Shown: piece after piece, positions 46,274-54,959 of the stretch
Layout: each line of letters starts with the position of its first letter
How positions within the stretch are numbered: the stretch's first letter is position 1
Origin: Sessilibacter corallicola
GTDB lineage: Bacteria; Pseudomonadota; Gammaproteobacteria; Pseudomonadales; Cellvibrionaceae
Direction: 5' to 3'
DNA length: 64,000 nucleotides
Assembly: GCF_021290925.1 (NCBI RefSeq)
Contig: NZ_JAJSLX010000004.1
Location: 124,001-188,000, forward strand
Notes under the pieces: model-generated
Told to the model about the DNA's origin: nothing
The model's database searches: none
Seen by the model: the letters and a program-made list of their open reading frames with translations, nothing else
Made by a program: the position numbers and the translations under genes

Positions 46274-47197
46274 TTAGGTGAGCACTGTTAAAAATCGCTC
46301 GTTGAGTGCTCGGTCGTGATAGAAAATGGCTTTGCCTAACGCTTCGGCCTGCCAGGTAACAGTTGGGTGATCTGGGTAGTGGTAATCGCCGCCGCAGAAA
46401 ACTTCCGACCGATTACCGCTTGGATCAAAGAAATAAATAGTTTTTCCGTGGGTCAGGCCATGACGAGTCGGGCCAATATCGAGGGCGACGTCTTTCATAG
46501 AAATTAAATCCGCTGCGCGAAGAATATCCTCCCAGGTTTCTAACCAGAACGAAGCGTGGTGAAATTTTCCGGGCTCGTCGTGATTGATAAAGGCGATATC
46601 ATGGGCTTTTGAACTGCATGTTAAAAAGCTGGATATTCGCACGTTGTTTTCGTCAATGACTTGCTCGGCCACGTCAAACCCTAATACGTTGCAAAACAGT
46701 TGCGTTGTTTTTTCGATATCGGGACCATAAAGAAGGCAGTGGTCAAATCGAACCGCTTTCATGCCCGTTAAACCTTCGGGCCATGCCTCTGGATTAACGT
46801 TATCTAAACCCCATTTGCCGGTTTGTTTTTTATTGGCAAACAATTCGAAGGTATGGCCAGTTGGTGTGGTAAACTGAATTCTGCGTCCGCAATCTTTAAG
46901 ATTGTTTGCCGGTAATTCTTTGGTTCGACAGCCAAACTCAATTAAATCAATATTGAGTTTATCCAGCGTGTTTTCATTAAGGCATTTAAAACCAATAAAA
47001 TCGAGTCCAGGTTCGTCTGCTTCTCGAAGTATCACGGAGTATTTATCGACTTCTGTCCAGGCTTTTAAATAAACACGCCCTTGGTCGTCTCTGTCCATTT
47101 CGATAAGACCGATTAAATCACGATAGTGTTTTAGGGCTTCTTCCATTTCGAGTACTCGAATTTGAACATGGCCCGGACGCATCACACCTTTCTTCAT
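46274..47197 (-). CDS. dmpB: Catechol 2,3-dioxygenase
   Basis: 307 residues, a two-domain extradiol dioxygenase of vicinal oxygen chelate fold. The iron ligands can be placed at [16 protein letters not shown] and the C-terminal glutamate of N-R-S-E-V-F, where Y-F-F-D-P-S-G-N-R is the extradiol signature. It opens catechol between C2 and C3 to the yellow semialdehyde. It is preceded by its repair ferredoxin gene. Confidence 0.95.
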   Translation of the reverse strand: MKKGVMRPGHVQIRVLEMEEALKHYRDLIGLIEMDRDDQGRVYLKAWTEVDKYSVILREADEPGLDFIGFKCLNENTLDKLNIDLIEFGCRTKELPANNLKDCGRRIQFTTPTGHTFELFANKKQTGKWGLDNVNPEAWPEGLTGMKAVRFDHCLLYGPDIEKTTQLFCNVLGFDVAEQVIDENNVRISSFLTCSSKAHDIAFINHDEPGKFHHASFWLETWEDILRAADLISMKDVALDIGPTRHGLTHGKTIYFFDPSGNRSEVFCGGDYHYPDHPTVTWQAEALGKAIFYHDRALNERFLTVLT

Positions 47198-47242
47198 GGT
47201 ATCCCTCTGATTTTTATTATGAGTTATTGAGAACTGGGTTAA

Positions 47243-47530
47243 TCAATTATTTAATAATTCTATGGTTAAATGACTTTTCGGGTACGTTCGGCACGCAAGC
47301 ACATAACCCTCATCGATATCCGATGGTGTAACGTGGGCTTTACTCATGGCTTTGCAGGTGAATTCACCCGTTACAATTCTGATTTTGCAAACTCCACAGC
47401 CGCCACCTCGGCAACCTATTTTTACACCGTCTTTTTTACTGTTTTCAAAGTGCTTCAATAAGCTGGTTTCTTTGTCGCAGAAGAATTCCTGATTACGATT
47501 AAGCACTTTAATTCGATACTGTGTTTTCAT
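47243..47530 (-). CDS. dmpQ: Chloroplast-type 2Fe-2S ferredoxin DmpQ
   Basis: 95 residues with C-R-G-G-G-C-G-V-C and a later L-A-C forming the C-x4-C-x2-C...C cluster site. DmpQ/XylT ferredoxins reactivate oxidised catechol 2,3-dioxygenase. It is the first gene after the sigma54-type promoter of the meta operon. Confidence 0.92.
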   Translation of the reverse strand: MKTQYRIKVLNRNQEFFCDKETSLLKHFENSKKDGVKIGCRGGGCGVCKIRIVTGEFTCKAMSKAHVTPSDIDEGYVLACRTYPKSHLTIELLNN

Positions 47531-47589
47531 GCCATTTAACGAGCCAAAAATTTATTTATTCTTATTTGAGCTGTTTTTATCTATGCAGT

Positions 47590-47606
47590 CGCAACAGTTG
47601 TGCCAT
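47590..47606 (-). promoter_or_regulatory. Sigma54 promoter (-24/-12) of the dmpQBCEFGH operon
   Basis: Read leftward the sequence is ATGGCACAACTGTTGCG, an excellent match to the TGGCAC-N5-TTGC consensus. GG and GC are separated by exactly 10 bp. It lies about 60 bp before the dmpQ start codon and is the expected target of the DmpR-like activators. Confidence 0.85.
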
Positions 47607-47853
47607 AACCGAGCGTTATTTTTGTGATGATTCTAACTTATTGATATTTATGAAATTTTATAAGGTGTGTAAGGTAATGCCTACATTGTGTTGTATAAAA
47701 AATAGGGAGAGCCGTACCGTTAAATCATTATATGATTAAGTTAATGTAATAAACTTAATGAGTTGGTGAACCGTGATTTAGAGAACAGCTTTGAGATAGA
47801 TTCTTATGGATGGATTTTTATAGATCGATTTGTACAGATCGACTTTTAGAGAG

Positions 47854-47895
47854 CGATGAAACCGTTACCTTGTACATAAGTTAACGGTTTCATCG
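47854..47895. terminator. Long palindrome after the second DmpR-like gene
   Basis: CGATGAAACCGTTA and TAACGGTTTCATCG are perfect 14-bp arms around a 14-base loop. It lies about 66 bp after the stop of the leftward regulator gene. No T tract follows on either side; it is a terminator or a regulatory site. Confidence 0.5.
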
Positions 47896-47961
47896 TAGGA
47901 AAGTGTAAATAACAATCGCTCGATAATTGCGATTGAATCGTTACTGTTAAAATAGAAAATA

Positions 47962-49650
47962 TTACTTTTTAATGCGGTACGCCATTTGTGGACGAGTAAT
48001 TCCTAATAAATGCGCAGCGTGTGTGATATTTCCTTTTGATTTCTCCATAGCGCGTGAGAGGAGGGCTTGTTCAAAGTGGTTGAGATCAAAGTTACTGTCT
48101 AGTAGTTGATCAATCAGATCGTCATCGCCAGAAGACTCTTGGCCTTCACACAGCTCTCCCGTATTACTGGCAATATTCAGCGGGTGAGTGGGTTCTGCTA
48201 AAGAGGGGAAAAAAGATTTCATGTCGATAGTGCGATTATTATCGGTGAGAATAATACCGCGCTCGATCATGTTTTCGAGTTCTCTAATATTGCCTGGCCA
48301 TTTGTATTTACTCAGCGATTGCAGTGCTTTATCGGAAACCCCCAGAGTTTTCTTATTGTACATGGAATGATATTTTTCTAAGAAATGCTCAATTAATAAG
48401 GGAATGTCCTCGGTTCTTTCTCGTAACGGTGGAATATTAACGGGAAAAACATTTAACCGATAAAAAAGGTCGGCGCGGAATTTACCTTTCTCTACGGCTT
48501 CAGCAAGGTTTTCATTGGTCGCGGCCACAACGCGCACGTCTATTTTTCTAACTTGATTATCACCGACGCGCTCCATTTCTCCTTCTTGTAATACTCGCAA
48601 CAAGGTTGCCTGAGCTCTGGGACTGAGTTCTACCACTTCGTCGAGAAAGATTGTGCCACCGTCGGCGCGTTCAAATTTGCCCTCGCGTGATTGTGTAGCG
48701 CCGGTGAAAGCGCCTTTACGCACGCCAAATAATTCCGCCTCAATTAAATCCGGTGGTATGCAAGCGCAGTTTACGGCAATAAAGGGTTGTTCGCTGCGTG
48801 TGCTGGTTTGGTGTAAACCGCGCGCTACCACTTCTTTACCGACACCGGTTTCTCCCTGTAATAAAACCGTCACGGTGCTGGAAGAGGCTCGCTCAATTAA
48901 ATGACACACTTCTCGGAACGCTTTCGATTGACCGACAGAATTAAAAATTTGCGCGTCGTTAGCGGGCCGGTGTACGTCTAAATGCTCGCGTAAAGTCGAC
49001 ATTTCGTAGCGCAATGCAAACAGTTCTTCGATAATGGGGTCGGGCAATAAACAGCGTTCCAATTCTTCTTGGTCTTCCCACTCTTCGGCCGGTTTACCGA
49101 CAATGTGGCAGTGAGAGTCGCCGCAACCTGTGCACTGGACTTCTTTATACATGATTTTGCGACCCATGTAATAGCTGGTAAAACCGCTGGCGTAGCCGAG
49201 CAGTGTCCAACAAATAGGGTCTTTCGACATGCCAAATTCGTTGATGTGAACTTCAGATTCGTAGGAATCAAACCAACTGAATTCGCCGTAAAATTTTCCT
49301 TTTTCGATATCGAATTCTAACGCCACGGGCTCAACCCGCACCATGCCTTTGATACCGTGCATTTGCGGACCCACTAGGAACGCTTCATCTGTTGTGATTT
49401 CAGGACGAACTTTATGCGCGAATTCCGCGTCTTTTATGCCGGATTGATAACCAAAGCGCATTAGAAATCCACGCGCTCGCTCATAGCCCAGTGAGGCGAT
49501 TAATTCTTGGCGCAGAGAGCCCATGACCGCTGAGTGGATCAACAGCATACGTTGTTCATCGAGCCATATTTTCCCGTCTTGATAAGCAAAGTGTATCTGT
49601 GAAATCAGATCTTTAGAGGTTGGTAATTTAAGGGCAGATTGATGGCTCAT
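47962..49650 (-). CDS. dmpR: DmpR/XylR-type sigma54-dependent activator, copy 2
   Basis: 562 residues with the same order as the first copy: XylR_N (about 10-130, with G-M-V-R-V-E), V4R with C-T-G-C-G-D-S-H-C (about 150-205), AAA+ with [10 protein letters not shown] and G-A-F-T-G-A, and a C-terminal Fis HTH (H-A-A-H-L-L-G-I-T-R-P-Q-M-A-Y-R). It lies between the hydroxylase and meta operons, the position where dmpR is normally found, and is divergent from dmpK. Phenol is its probable effector by analogy with DmpR; this is inferred. Confidence 0.93.
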   Translation of the reverse strand: MSHQSALKLPTSKDLISQIHFAYQDGKIWLDEQRMLLIHSAVMGSLRQELIASLGYERARGFLMRFGYQSGIKDAEFAHKVRPEITTDEAFLVGPQMHGIKGMVRVEPVALEFDIEKGKFYGEFSWFDSYESEVHINEFGMSKDPICWTLLGYASGFTSYYMGRKIMYKEVQCTGCGDSHCHIVGKPAEEWEDQEELERCLLPDPIIEELFALRYEMSTLREHLDVHRPANDAQIFNSVGQSKAFREVCHLIERASSSTVTVLLQGETGVGKEVVARGLHQTSTRSEQPFIAVNCACIPPDLIEAELFGVRKGAFTGATQSREGKFERADGGTIFLDEVVELSPRAQATLLRVLQEGEMERVGDNQVRKIDVRVVAATNENLAEAVEKGKFRADLFYRLNVFPVNIPPLRERTEDIPLLIEHFLEKYHSMYNKKTLGVSDKALQSLSKYKWPGNIRELENMIERGIILTDNNRTIDMKSFFPSLAEPTHPLNIASNTGELCEGQESSGDDDLIDQLLDSNFDLNHFEQALLSRAMEKSKGNITHAAHLLGITRPQMAYRIKK

Positions 49651-49782
49651 TCTATTCTCGCTTTTTATTTTTTTTATCAGCTAGAGCATTTTATGCTCAA
49701 ACAACCGCGTTAAGGAAGCAAAGTTTCAATTAAGAGTACCACAGAGTTTTAATGTGTTTGCAATGTTTGTTCAAGTTGCAGA

Positions 49783-49832
49783 TTTGACGGGTGATCAAAT
49801 AATTAAGTGAAAAATTTGCCTAATTATTTGAT
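49783..49832. promoter_or_regulatory. Candidate upstream activator sites for DmpR
   Basis: TTTGACGGGTGATCAAA (49783-49799) is an imperfect palindrome related to the TTGATCAATTGATCAA-type XylR/DmpR sites. It overlaps a perfect 12-bp inverted repeat ATCAAATAATTA / TAATTATTTGAT (49794-49805 and 49821-49832). The distance to the -24 box is about 155-205 bp, fitting enhancer binding with DNA looping. Confidence 0.5.
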
Positions 49833-49987
49833 TACCTAGCTTGGGTTGATGGCTGAATGTGTGAGTTATTTTTTCTTCGTGTTTTCCTACCGCCAGAAAA
49901 TTATTTAACCCATTTTTTCTTATTAAATCGTTTAAATTCAGTGAGTTAATTGTGTTGCGGTTTTCGGATGATTTGACGTTTTTAAAT

Positions 49988-50004
49988 TTGGTACAGCAAT
50001 TGCG
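49988..50004 (+). promoter_or_regulatory. Sigma54 promoter (-24/-12) of the phenol hydroxylase operon
   Basis: TTGGTACAGCAATTGCG has GG and GC exactly 10 bp apart and matches the -24/-12 consensus. It lies 95 bp before the dmpK ATG. Confidence 0.8.
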
Positions 50005-50099
50005 TTTGGGAGCATAACGAGAGATTTAAAATAGAAAAATAAGAATCTAAAAGTAAAAACCTAAGAATAAAAACCTAGGAATAAAAATTGAGTAGGCCC

Positions 50100-50405
50100 A
50101 TGACCCAGGCATTCCCCACAACCAATTCCGACGAACTAACGCAACCCTTCGATAAATTAATTAAGTACGTGCGAGTGAGGAGTGACCCTGACGCAAAATT
50201 TGTCGAGTTCGACTTTGCCATTGGTGACCCTAATTTGTACGTCGAATTAATTATGCCGCGCGTTGTATTTGATTTTTTCTGTGAAAAAAATTCAGTCACT
50301 TTTATGACCGAAGAACAAGCCGAAGCTGTCGATGAAGCAATGAAAAAATGGCGTTACGGTGAGCAGACATTAATGTCAAAAAACTATGAGAATAAAAACC
50401 TGTAA
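50100..50405 (+). CDS. dmpK: Phenol hydroxylase assembly protein P0
   Basis: About 101 residues from the ATG at 50100; a TTG at 50088 is less likely. The segment K-Y-V-R-V-R-S-D-P-D-A-K-F-V-E-F-D-F-A is typical of DmpK. In Pseudomonas CF600 this small protein helps assemble the active oxygenase with iron. It is first of the six rightward hydroxylase genes. Confidence 0.9.
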   Translation: MTQAFPTTNSDELTQPFDKLIKYVRVRSDPDAKFVEFDFAIGDPNLYVELIMPRVVFDFFCEKNSVTFMTEEQAEAVDEAMKKWRYGEQTLMSKNYENKNL

Positions 50406-50426
50406 ATTTTCTAGGATTCTATAACG

Positions 50427-51413
50427 ATGACCATCGAAATTAAAACTTCCACGTTGGCCCCGGTGCGTAATACCTACGCTCATATCGAACGTCGTTTTGG
50501 TGATAAACCGGCAACGCGTTATCAAGAAGCAACTTACGACGTTCAGTCAGAATCTTATTTTCATTATCGGCCCCTGTGGCAGCCAGATAAAGAACTCAAT
50601 GACCCGAGCCGAACCGCCATCACCATGGAAGACTGGTACGATTTTAAAGATCCTCGCCAATATTATTACGGGTCCTACGTACAGCAGCGGGCAAAGATGC
50701 AAGAAAATGCTGAAAATAACTACGCTTTTTTTGAAAAACGAAATTTGTCTGCGCACTTGAGCGATGACGTTCAGAAAAAAATCATTCAGTTTTTATTGCC
50801 GTTGCGCCACGTAGAGCACACAGCAAACCTTAATAATGTTTACGCCAGCGCTTACGGTTACGGCACGGCAATTACGCAAGCGTTTTTATACAACGGCATG
50901 GATAGGTTGGCTATTGCCCAATATCTTTCGCGAATTGGTTTGATCCTTGACGGAAATACCGGTGAGTCTTTACAGCAGGCTAAATCCAATTGGATGGATA
51001 ACTCGCTCTGGCAAGAAATGCGTCGATACTGCGAACAAACCACCACCGTTGAAGATTGGTTTGAAGTATTTATTGCCCAAGATGTGGTGTTGGATTCCTT
51101 GGTGTATCACCTGTTTTATGAGTTGCTTGATAAGCAGTTGTCTGACGAGGGTGCTTCTGATCTCGGCATGCTTACAGAATTTATGCGCCAGTGGAATAAA
51201 GACACAACCCGCTGGGTTGACTCGGTATTAAAAGTCGCTATTGCAAAATCGGACGACAATAAACGTTTAATTGAAAATTGGATCAGTCACTGGTTGGAAA
51301 AATCAACTGTGGCGTTACTGCCAATTTCCAACACCTTGTTGGGCGATGCTGGTTTGCAAGAAAGCCAAGTATCATTCAATAAACGATTAAATAAAGTGGG
51401 CTTATTTAAATAG
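50427..51413 (+). CDS. dmpL: Phenol hydroxylase P1, oxygenase beta subunit
   Basis: 328 residues of the ferritin-like beta-subunit family of soluble diiron monooxygenases, without diiron ligands. The opening (R-N-T-Y-A-H-I-E-R-R-F-G-D-K-P-A-T-R-Y-Q) is diagnostic. It pairs with DmpN and DmpO in the (alpha-beta-gamma)2 oxygenase. There is a 21-nt gap after dmpK. Confidence 0.95.
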   Translation: MTIEIKTSTLAPVRNTYAHIERRFGDKPATRYQEATYDVQSESYFHYRPLWQPDKELNDPSRTAITMEDWYDFKDPRQYYYGSYVQQRAKMQENAENNYAFFEKRNLSAHLSDDVQKKIIQFLLPLRHVEHTANLNNVYASAYGYGTAITQAFLYNGMDRLAIAQYLSRIGLILDGNTGESLQQAKSNWMDNSLWQEMRRYCEQTTTVEDWFEVFIAQDVVLDSLVYHLFYELLDKQLSDEGASDLGMLTEFMRQWNKDTTRWVDSVLKVAIAKSDDNKRLIENWISHWLEKSTVALLPISNTLLGDAGLQESQVSFNKRLNKVGLFK

Positions 51414-51424
51414 AAGGTTTAACC

Positions 51425-51694
51425 ATGTCGAAGGTATACATCGCACTGCAAGATAATGATGAGTCTCGTTTTATTGTCGAAGCCATTGAGGAAGATAATC
51501 CTCAAGCAACGATTATTTATATGCCAGCAATGATTCGCATCGAACAGAACGATCACTTGGTCATTAACCGAGAAACCGTTGAAGAAAAAATTGGCCGTGA
51601 TTGGAACGTGCAAGAACTGCACATTAATCTTATTACGCTCGGTGGCAACGTTGACGAAGACGACGACCGCTTAAGCTTGCACTGGAACCAATAA
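51425..51694 (+). CDS. dmpM: Phenol hydroxylase P2, cofactorless effector protein
   Basis: 89 residues, MmoB/DmpM family. The pattern V-Y-I-A-L-Q-D-N-D-E-S-R-F-I-V-E-A-I and I-G-R-D-W-N-V-Q-E-L-H fits. It binds the oxygenase and tunes electron transfer and catalysis. It is 11 nt after dmpL. Confidence 0.94.
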   Translation: MSKVYIALQDNDESRFIVEAIEEDNPQATIIYMPAMIRIEQNDHLVINRETVEEKIGRDWNVQELHINLITLGGNVDEDDDRLSLHWNQ

Positions 51695-51714
51695 CAATAA
51701 AGGCAGATTTTAAC

Positions 51715-53214
51715 ATGGCTAAGAAGCTTAATATTAAAGACAAATACCGTTTGTTAACTCGTGATTTGGATTGGGCGTATTCCTACGCAGATCGATCGAA
51801 GGCGTTTCCGTTTGAAGAGTTTGAAGGCATTAAAATCACCGATTGGTCGAAGTGGGAAGATCCATTTCGTTTAACCATGGATGCCTACTGGAAGTACCAG
51901 GCTGAAAAAGAGAAAAAACTGTACGCTATTTTTGATGCTTTTTCTCAAAACAACGGCCACTTAAATATATCCGATCCGCGTTACGTCAACGCCATTAAAA
52001 TCTTTTTAACGGGTGTATCACCGCTGGAGTATCAAGCTTATCAGGGGTTTGCTCATGTAGGGCGGCAGTTTGGTGGTGTCGGTGCACGAGTGGCTTGTCA
52101 AATGCAATCGCTCGATGAGCTGCGCCATGTGCAAACCCAAATTCACGCAATGAGCCATTACAATAAATTTTTTGATGGCTTCCAAGATTTTAGTCACATG
52201 CACGATCGCGTGTGGTATCTGTCGGTGCCTAAGTCATTTTTTAATGATGCGCGTGCGGCGGGCCCGTTTGAATTTATGATTGCCATTGGTTTTTCATTCG
52301 AGTACGTACTCACCAATTTGTTGTTCGTGCCGTTTATGTCTGGTGCGGCCCATAATGGCGATATGGCAACGGTTACTTTTGGTTTTTCTGCTCAGTCTGA
52401 TGAAGCCCGTCACATGACGCTAGGCTTGGAGATTATTAAATTCTTGTTAGAGCAGCACGAAGACAATGTGCCAATTGTGCAAAAGTGGATTGATAAATGG
52501 TTCTGGCGCGGTACGCGTTTATTAACCATTGTTGCGATGATGATGGATTATATGTTGCCTAACAAGGTGATGTCTTGGAAAGAAGCTTGGGAAGTTTATT
52601 TTGAGGAAGCAGGCGGTGCTCTGTTTAAAGATCTTGCCCGCTACGGTATTGAAATGCCGAAATACGCCGATGTGATCGAAAAAGAAAAAGATCACGTGTC
52701 TCATCAGGCGTGGTGGACGTTTTACACGCTCGGGCACGCGGCGGGATTTCACACCTGGATTCCTACTGACCAAGAGTTGGATTGGCTCTCTGAAAAATAC
52801 CCCGATACGTTCGATAAGTATTATCGACCCCGCTGGGAGCTGGCTAAGAAAATGGCCGATGAGGGCAATCGTTTTTACAGCCCTGGATTACCTCAGTTGT
52901 GTACGACCTGCCAGATTCCAATGATTTTTACGGAGATGGATGATCCCACAAAAACATGCTATCGCGACCATGTTCATAATGGCGAACGTTATCATTTTTG
53001 TTCGGACGGGTGTAAAGATATTTTCTGTGACGAGCCGGAAAAATACGTTCAGTCTTGGTTGCCAGTTCATCAAATATTCCAGGGGAATTGTGGTGGTCCT
53101 GACGTCGCCGATATTTTAAGTGATTTTTATAAAATGAACGTAGGTGCGGACAATCTTGATATCGAAGGATCGCCGGATTTAGAACGCTGGAAAAAGTGGC
53201 AAAACGCCAGTTAA
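51715..53214 (+). CDS. dmpN: Phenol hydroxylase P3, oxygenase alpha subunit
   Basis: 499 residues with the carboxylate-bridged diiron site: E105 in S-P-L-E-Y-Q, E135-x-x-H138 in D-E-L-R-H, E196, and E230-x-x-H233 in D-E-A-R-H. The C-terminus has a cysteine-rich YHS-type segment (C-T-T-C...C-Y-R-D-H...F-C-S-D-G-C). This subunit hydroxylates phenol to catechol. All key residues are in place. Confidence 0.96.
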   Translation: MAKKLNIKDKYRLLTRDLDWAYSYADRSKAFPFEEFEGIKITDWSKWEDPFRLTMDAYWKYQAEKEKKLYAIFDAFSQNNGHLNISDPRYVNAIKIFLTGVSPLEYQAYQGFAHVGRQFGGVGARVACQMQSLDELRHVQTQIHAMSHYNKFFDGFQDFSHMHDRVWYLSVPKSFFNDARAAGPFEFMIAIGFSFEYVLTNLLFVPFMSGAAHNGDMATVTFGFSAQSDEARHMTLGLEIIKFLLEQHEDNVPIVQKWIDKWFWRGTRLLTIVAMMMDYMLPNKVMSWKEAWEVYFEEAGGALFKDLARYGIEMPKYADVIEKEKDHVSHQAWWTFYTLGHAAGFHTWIPTDQELDWLSEKYPDTFDKYYRPRWELAKKMADEGNRFYSPGLPQLCTTCQIPMIFTEMDDPTKTCYRDHVHNGERYHFCSDGCKDIFCDEPEKYVQSWLPVHQIFQGNCGGPDVADILSDFYKMNVGADNLDIEGSPDLERWKKWQNAS

Positions 53215-53262
53215 TCACAGTTTTTTATTCGATATTTTCAATTATTTTGTGCGAGAAACATT

Positions 53263-53625
53263 ATGCCTATTAAAGCGATAACGCCAGAGTATTCCGGTGA
53301 AGTACTCGATAAAAAAGAAAACTTTCATGGCAACCAAGTGGTTTATGTTGGCTGGGACGATCATTTAATGTTTTGTGCTGCGTTTGCGTATTTGGTGTCG
53401 CCCACCTTGACCTTTAGGGCGTTAATTGACGAATGCATTCACTCGTCTTTTAGCGTTCATCCAGAATTCAATGCGATAGATTGGCACAGTGCAGAATGGT
53501 TGTTGGACGGGCAACCATTTATTCCCCAATTGGACGTGCCGTTAGAGAGCCAGGGTATCGACCATAAATCTTTGTTGAGATTTTACACCCCTGGATTAAC
53601 CGGATTTAAAGGGGCGGGAGTGTAA
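53263..53625 (+). CDS. dmpO: Phenol hydroxylase P4, oxygenase gamma subunit
   Basis: 120 residues; the opening P-I-K-A-I-T-P-E-Y-S-G-E and N-F-H-G-N-Q-V-V-Y-V-G-W-D-D-H match DmpO. It is the small structural subunit of the oxygenase. Its TAA stop forms the loop of a perfect hairpin before dmpP. Confidence 0.94.
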   Translation: MPIKAITPEYSGEVLDKKENFHGNQVVYVGWDDHLMFCAAFAYLVSPTLTFRALIDECIHSSFSVHPEFNAIDWHSAEWLLDGQPFIPQLDVPLESQGIDHKSLLRFYTPGLTGFKGAGV

Positions 53626-53633
53626 CACTCCCG
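53615..53633 (+). promoter_or_regulatory. Hairpin whose loop is the dmpO stop codon
   Basis: CGGGAGTG (53615-53622) and CACTCCCG (53626-53633) form a perfect 8-bp stem around TAA, the dmpO stop codon. No T tract follows. It might stabilise or process the messenger between dmpO and dmpP. Confidence 0.6.
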
Positions 53634-53650
53634 TTAATTGGAGAAGAACA

Positions 53651-54712
53651 ATGACATACGAAGTTACCGTAGAGCCAACCGGTGAAGTTATTACTGTAGA
53701 AGAGGGGCAATCCATTTTGCACGCGGCGTTACGACAGGGCGTATGGTTACCATTTGCCTGTGGTCACGGAACCTGTGCAACCTGTAAGTGCCGAGTATTG
53801 GAAGGTGATGTTGATATTGGTGAAGCTTCTCCATTTGCGTTGATGGAAATGGAACGCGAAGAAGGCTTGATCTTAACCTGCTGTGCTATCCCTGAATCCG
53901 ACGTAACGATTGAAGCCGATATTGATGTTGATGACGATTTTATGGGATTCACGGTGAATGATTACCAAGCGACGGTAACAAACATTGAAGATTTATCGCC
54001 AACCATTAAAGGCATTACTTTTCAATTAGATTCAAGCATGGAGTTTCAAGCGGGCCAGTACGTGAATGTGTCGATTCCGGGTGTTGAGGGTACGCGTGCT
54101 TTTTCGATTGCCAATACACCTTCGGATAACCAGGTTCTAGAGCTTCATGTGCGATTGCTGCCCGGTGGTTTGGGAACAACGTATTTGCATGAGCAATTGC
54201 GGGTAGGGGATTCCCTTGAGGTGTCTGGACCCTACGGCCAGTTTTTTGCGCGTTATTCAGACCCCAAAGACGTTATTTTTATTGCCGGGGGTTCGGGTTT
54301 ATCGAGTCCGCAATCGATGATATTGGATCTTATTGAACGCGGCGATGATCGTAAGATTTATTTATTCCAAGGTGCCCGTAATCTATCGGAACTATACAAC
54401 CGAGAACGCTTTGAACAGCTGCAAAAAAGCCACAGTAATTTTCATTATATTCCTGCGTTAAATGAGCCGGAAGCAACCGACGAATGGACGGGCTATCGCT
54501 GTTTTGTTCATGAAGCTGTGAATCAATACTTTGACGGTAAATGCGAAGGGCATAAAGCCTACTTGTGCGGCCCACCGCCGATGATCGACGCTGCGATTAC
54601 AACGTTGATGCAAGCGCGCTTATTTGAAAGAGATATTCACATGGAACGATTTGTGTCTGCTGCCGACACTTCGGACGGCGCCAGTAAATCGGCCTTATTT
54701 AAACGCATATAA
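53651..54712 (+). CDS. dmpP: Phenol hydroxylase P5, NADH-ferredoxin reductase
   Basis: 353 residues. The N-terminal 2Fe-2S domain has C-G-H-G-T-C-A-T-C and a later cysteine. An FAD domain (R-A-F-S-I-A-N-T-P) and NAD domain (G-G-S-G-L-S-S, Y-L-C-G-P-P-P-M-I) follow. It passes electrons from NADH to the diiron centre. It ends the hydroxylase operon. Confidence 0.95.
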   Translation: MTYEVTVEPTGEVITVEEGQSILHAALRQGVWLPFACGHGTCATCKCRVLEGDVDIGEASPFALMEMEREEGLILTCCAIPESDVTIEADIDVDDDFMGFTVNDYQATVTNIEDLSPTIKGITFQLDSSMEFQAGQYVNVSIPGVEGTRAFSIANTPSDNQVLELHVRLLPGGLGTTYLHEQLRVGDSLEVSGPYGQFFARYSDPKDVIFIAGGSGLSSPQSMILDLIERGDDRKIYLFQGARNLSELYNRERFEQLQKSHSNFHYIPALNEPEATDEWTGYRCFVHEAVNQYFDGKCEGHKAYLCGPPPMIDAAITTLMQARLFERDIHMERFVSAADTSDGASKSALFKRI

Positions 54713-54884
54713 ATGTGTGCTAGCCGGTTTTTATAAATAATAAATTTCATGAAATGCTCACCTGTGTAAATCGCATTGATTATTTCATGAAAAAAGCCGG
54801 CGTAATTGGTTGAATATTTTTTAAGTTATTTTTTGTTTTCTTGTAACTGTCTGATTTTTATAGATAAAAATTTATCTCTTTGGT

Positions 54885-54901
54885 TTGGTGCAAACTTTGC
54901 G
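54885..54901 (+). promoter_or_regulatory. Sigma54 promoter (-24/-12) of the envelope cassette
   Basis: TTGGTGCAAACTTTGCG has GG and GC exactly 10 bp apart. It lies about 60 bp before the ATG at 54960 and is in the same class as the two catabolic promoters. It implies that the following four genes belong to the phenol regulon. Confidence 0.75.
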
Positions 54902-54959
54902 TTATGACTGTTGTAGCTTGCACTCAGTGTTAAAAATAATAATTATTGATGAGATAAGT

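Larger units (their letters stand above)
47531..47961. other. Control region of the meta-cleavage operon
   Basis: About 430 bp between the operon start and the end of the second DmpR-like gene. It holds the -24/-12 promoter, AGATCGA direct repeats near 47822-47843 and a long palindrome at 47854-47895. No gene was recognised. Confidence 0.6.
49651..50099. other. Divergent control region of dmpR and dmpK
   Basis: About 450 AT-rich bp with the dmpK sigma54 promoter at 49988-50004 and possible activator sites at 49783-49832. The dmpR promoter should be near its left end but is not obvious. Confidence 0.6.

Noticed and set aside
54885-54959. Longer start for the YCF48-like lipoprotein
   Set aside because: It would translate the sigma54 promoter and place a lipoprotein signal about 40 residues too far in.
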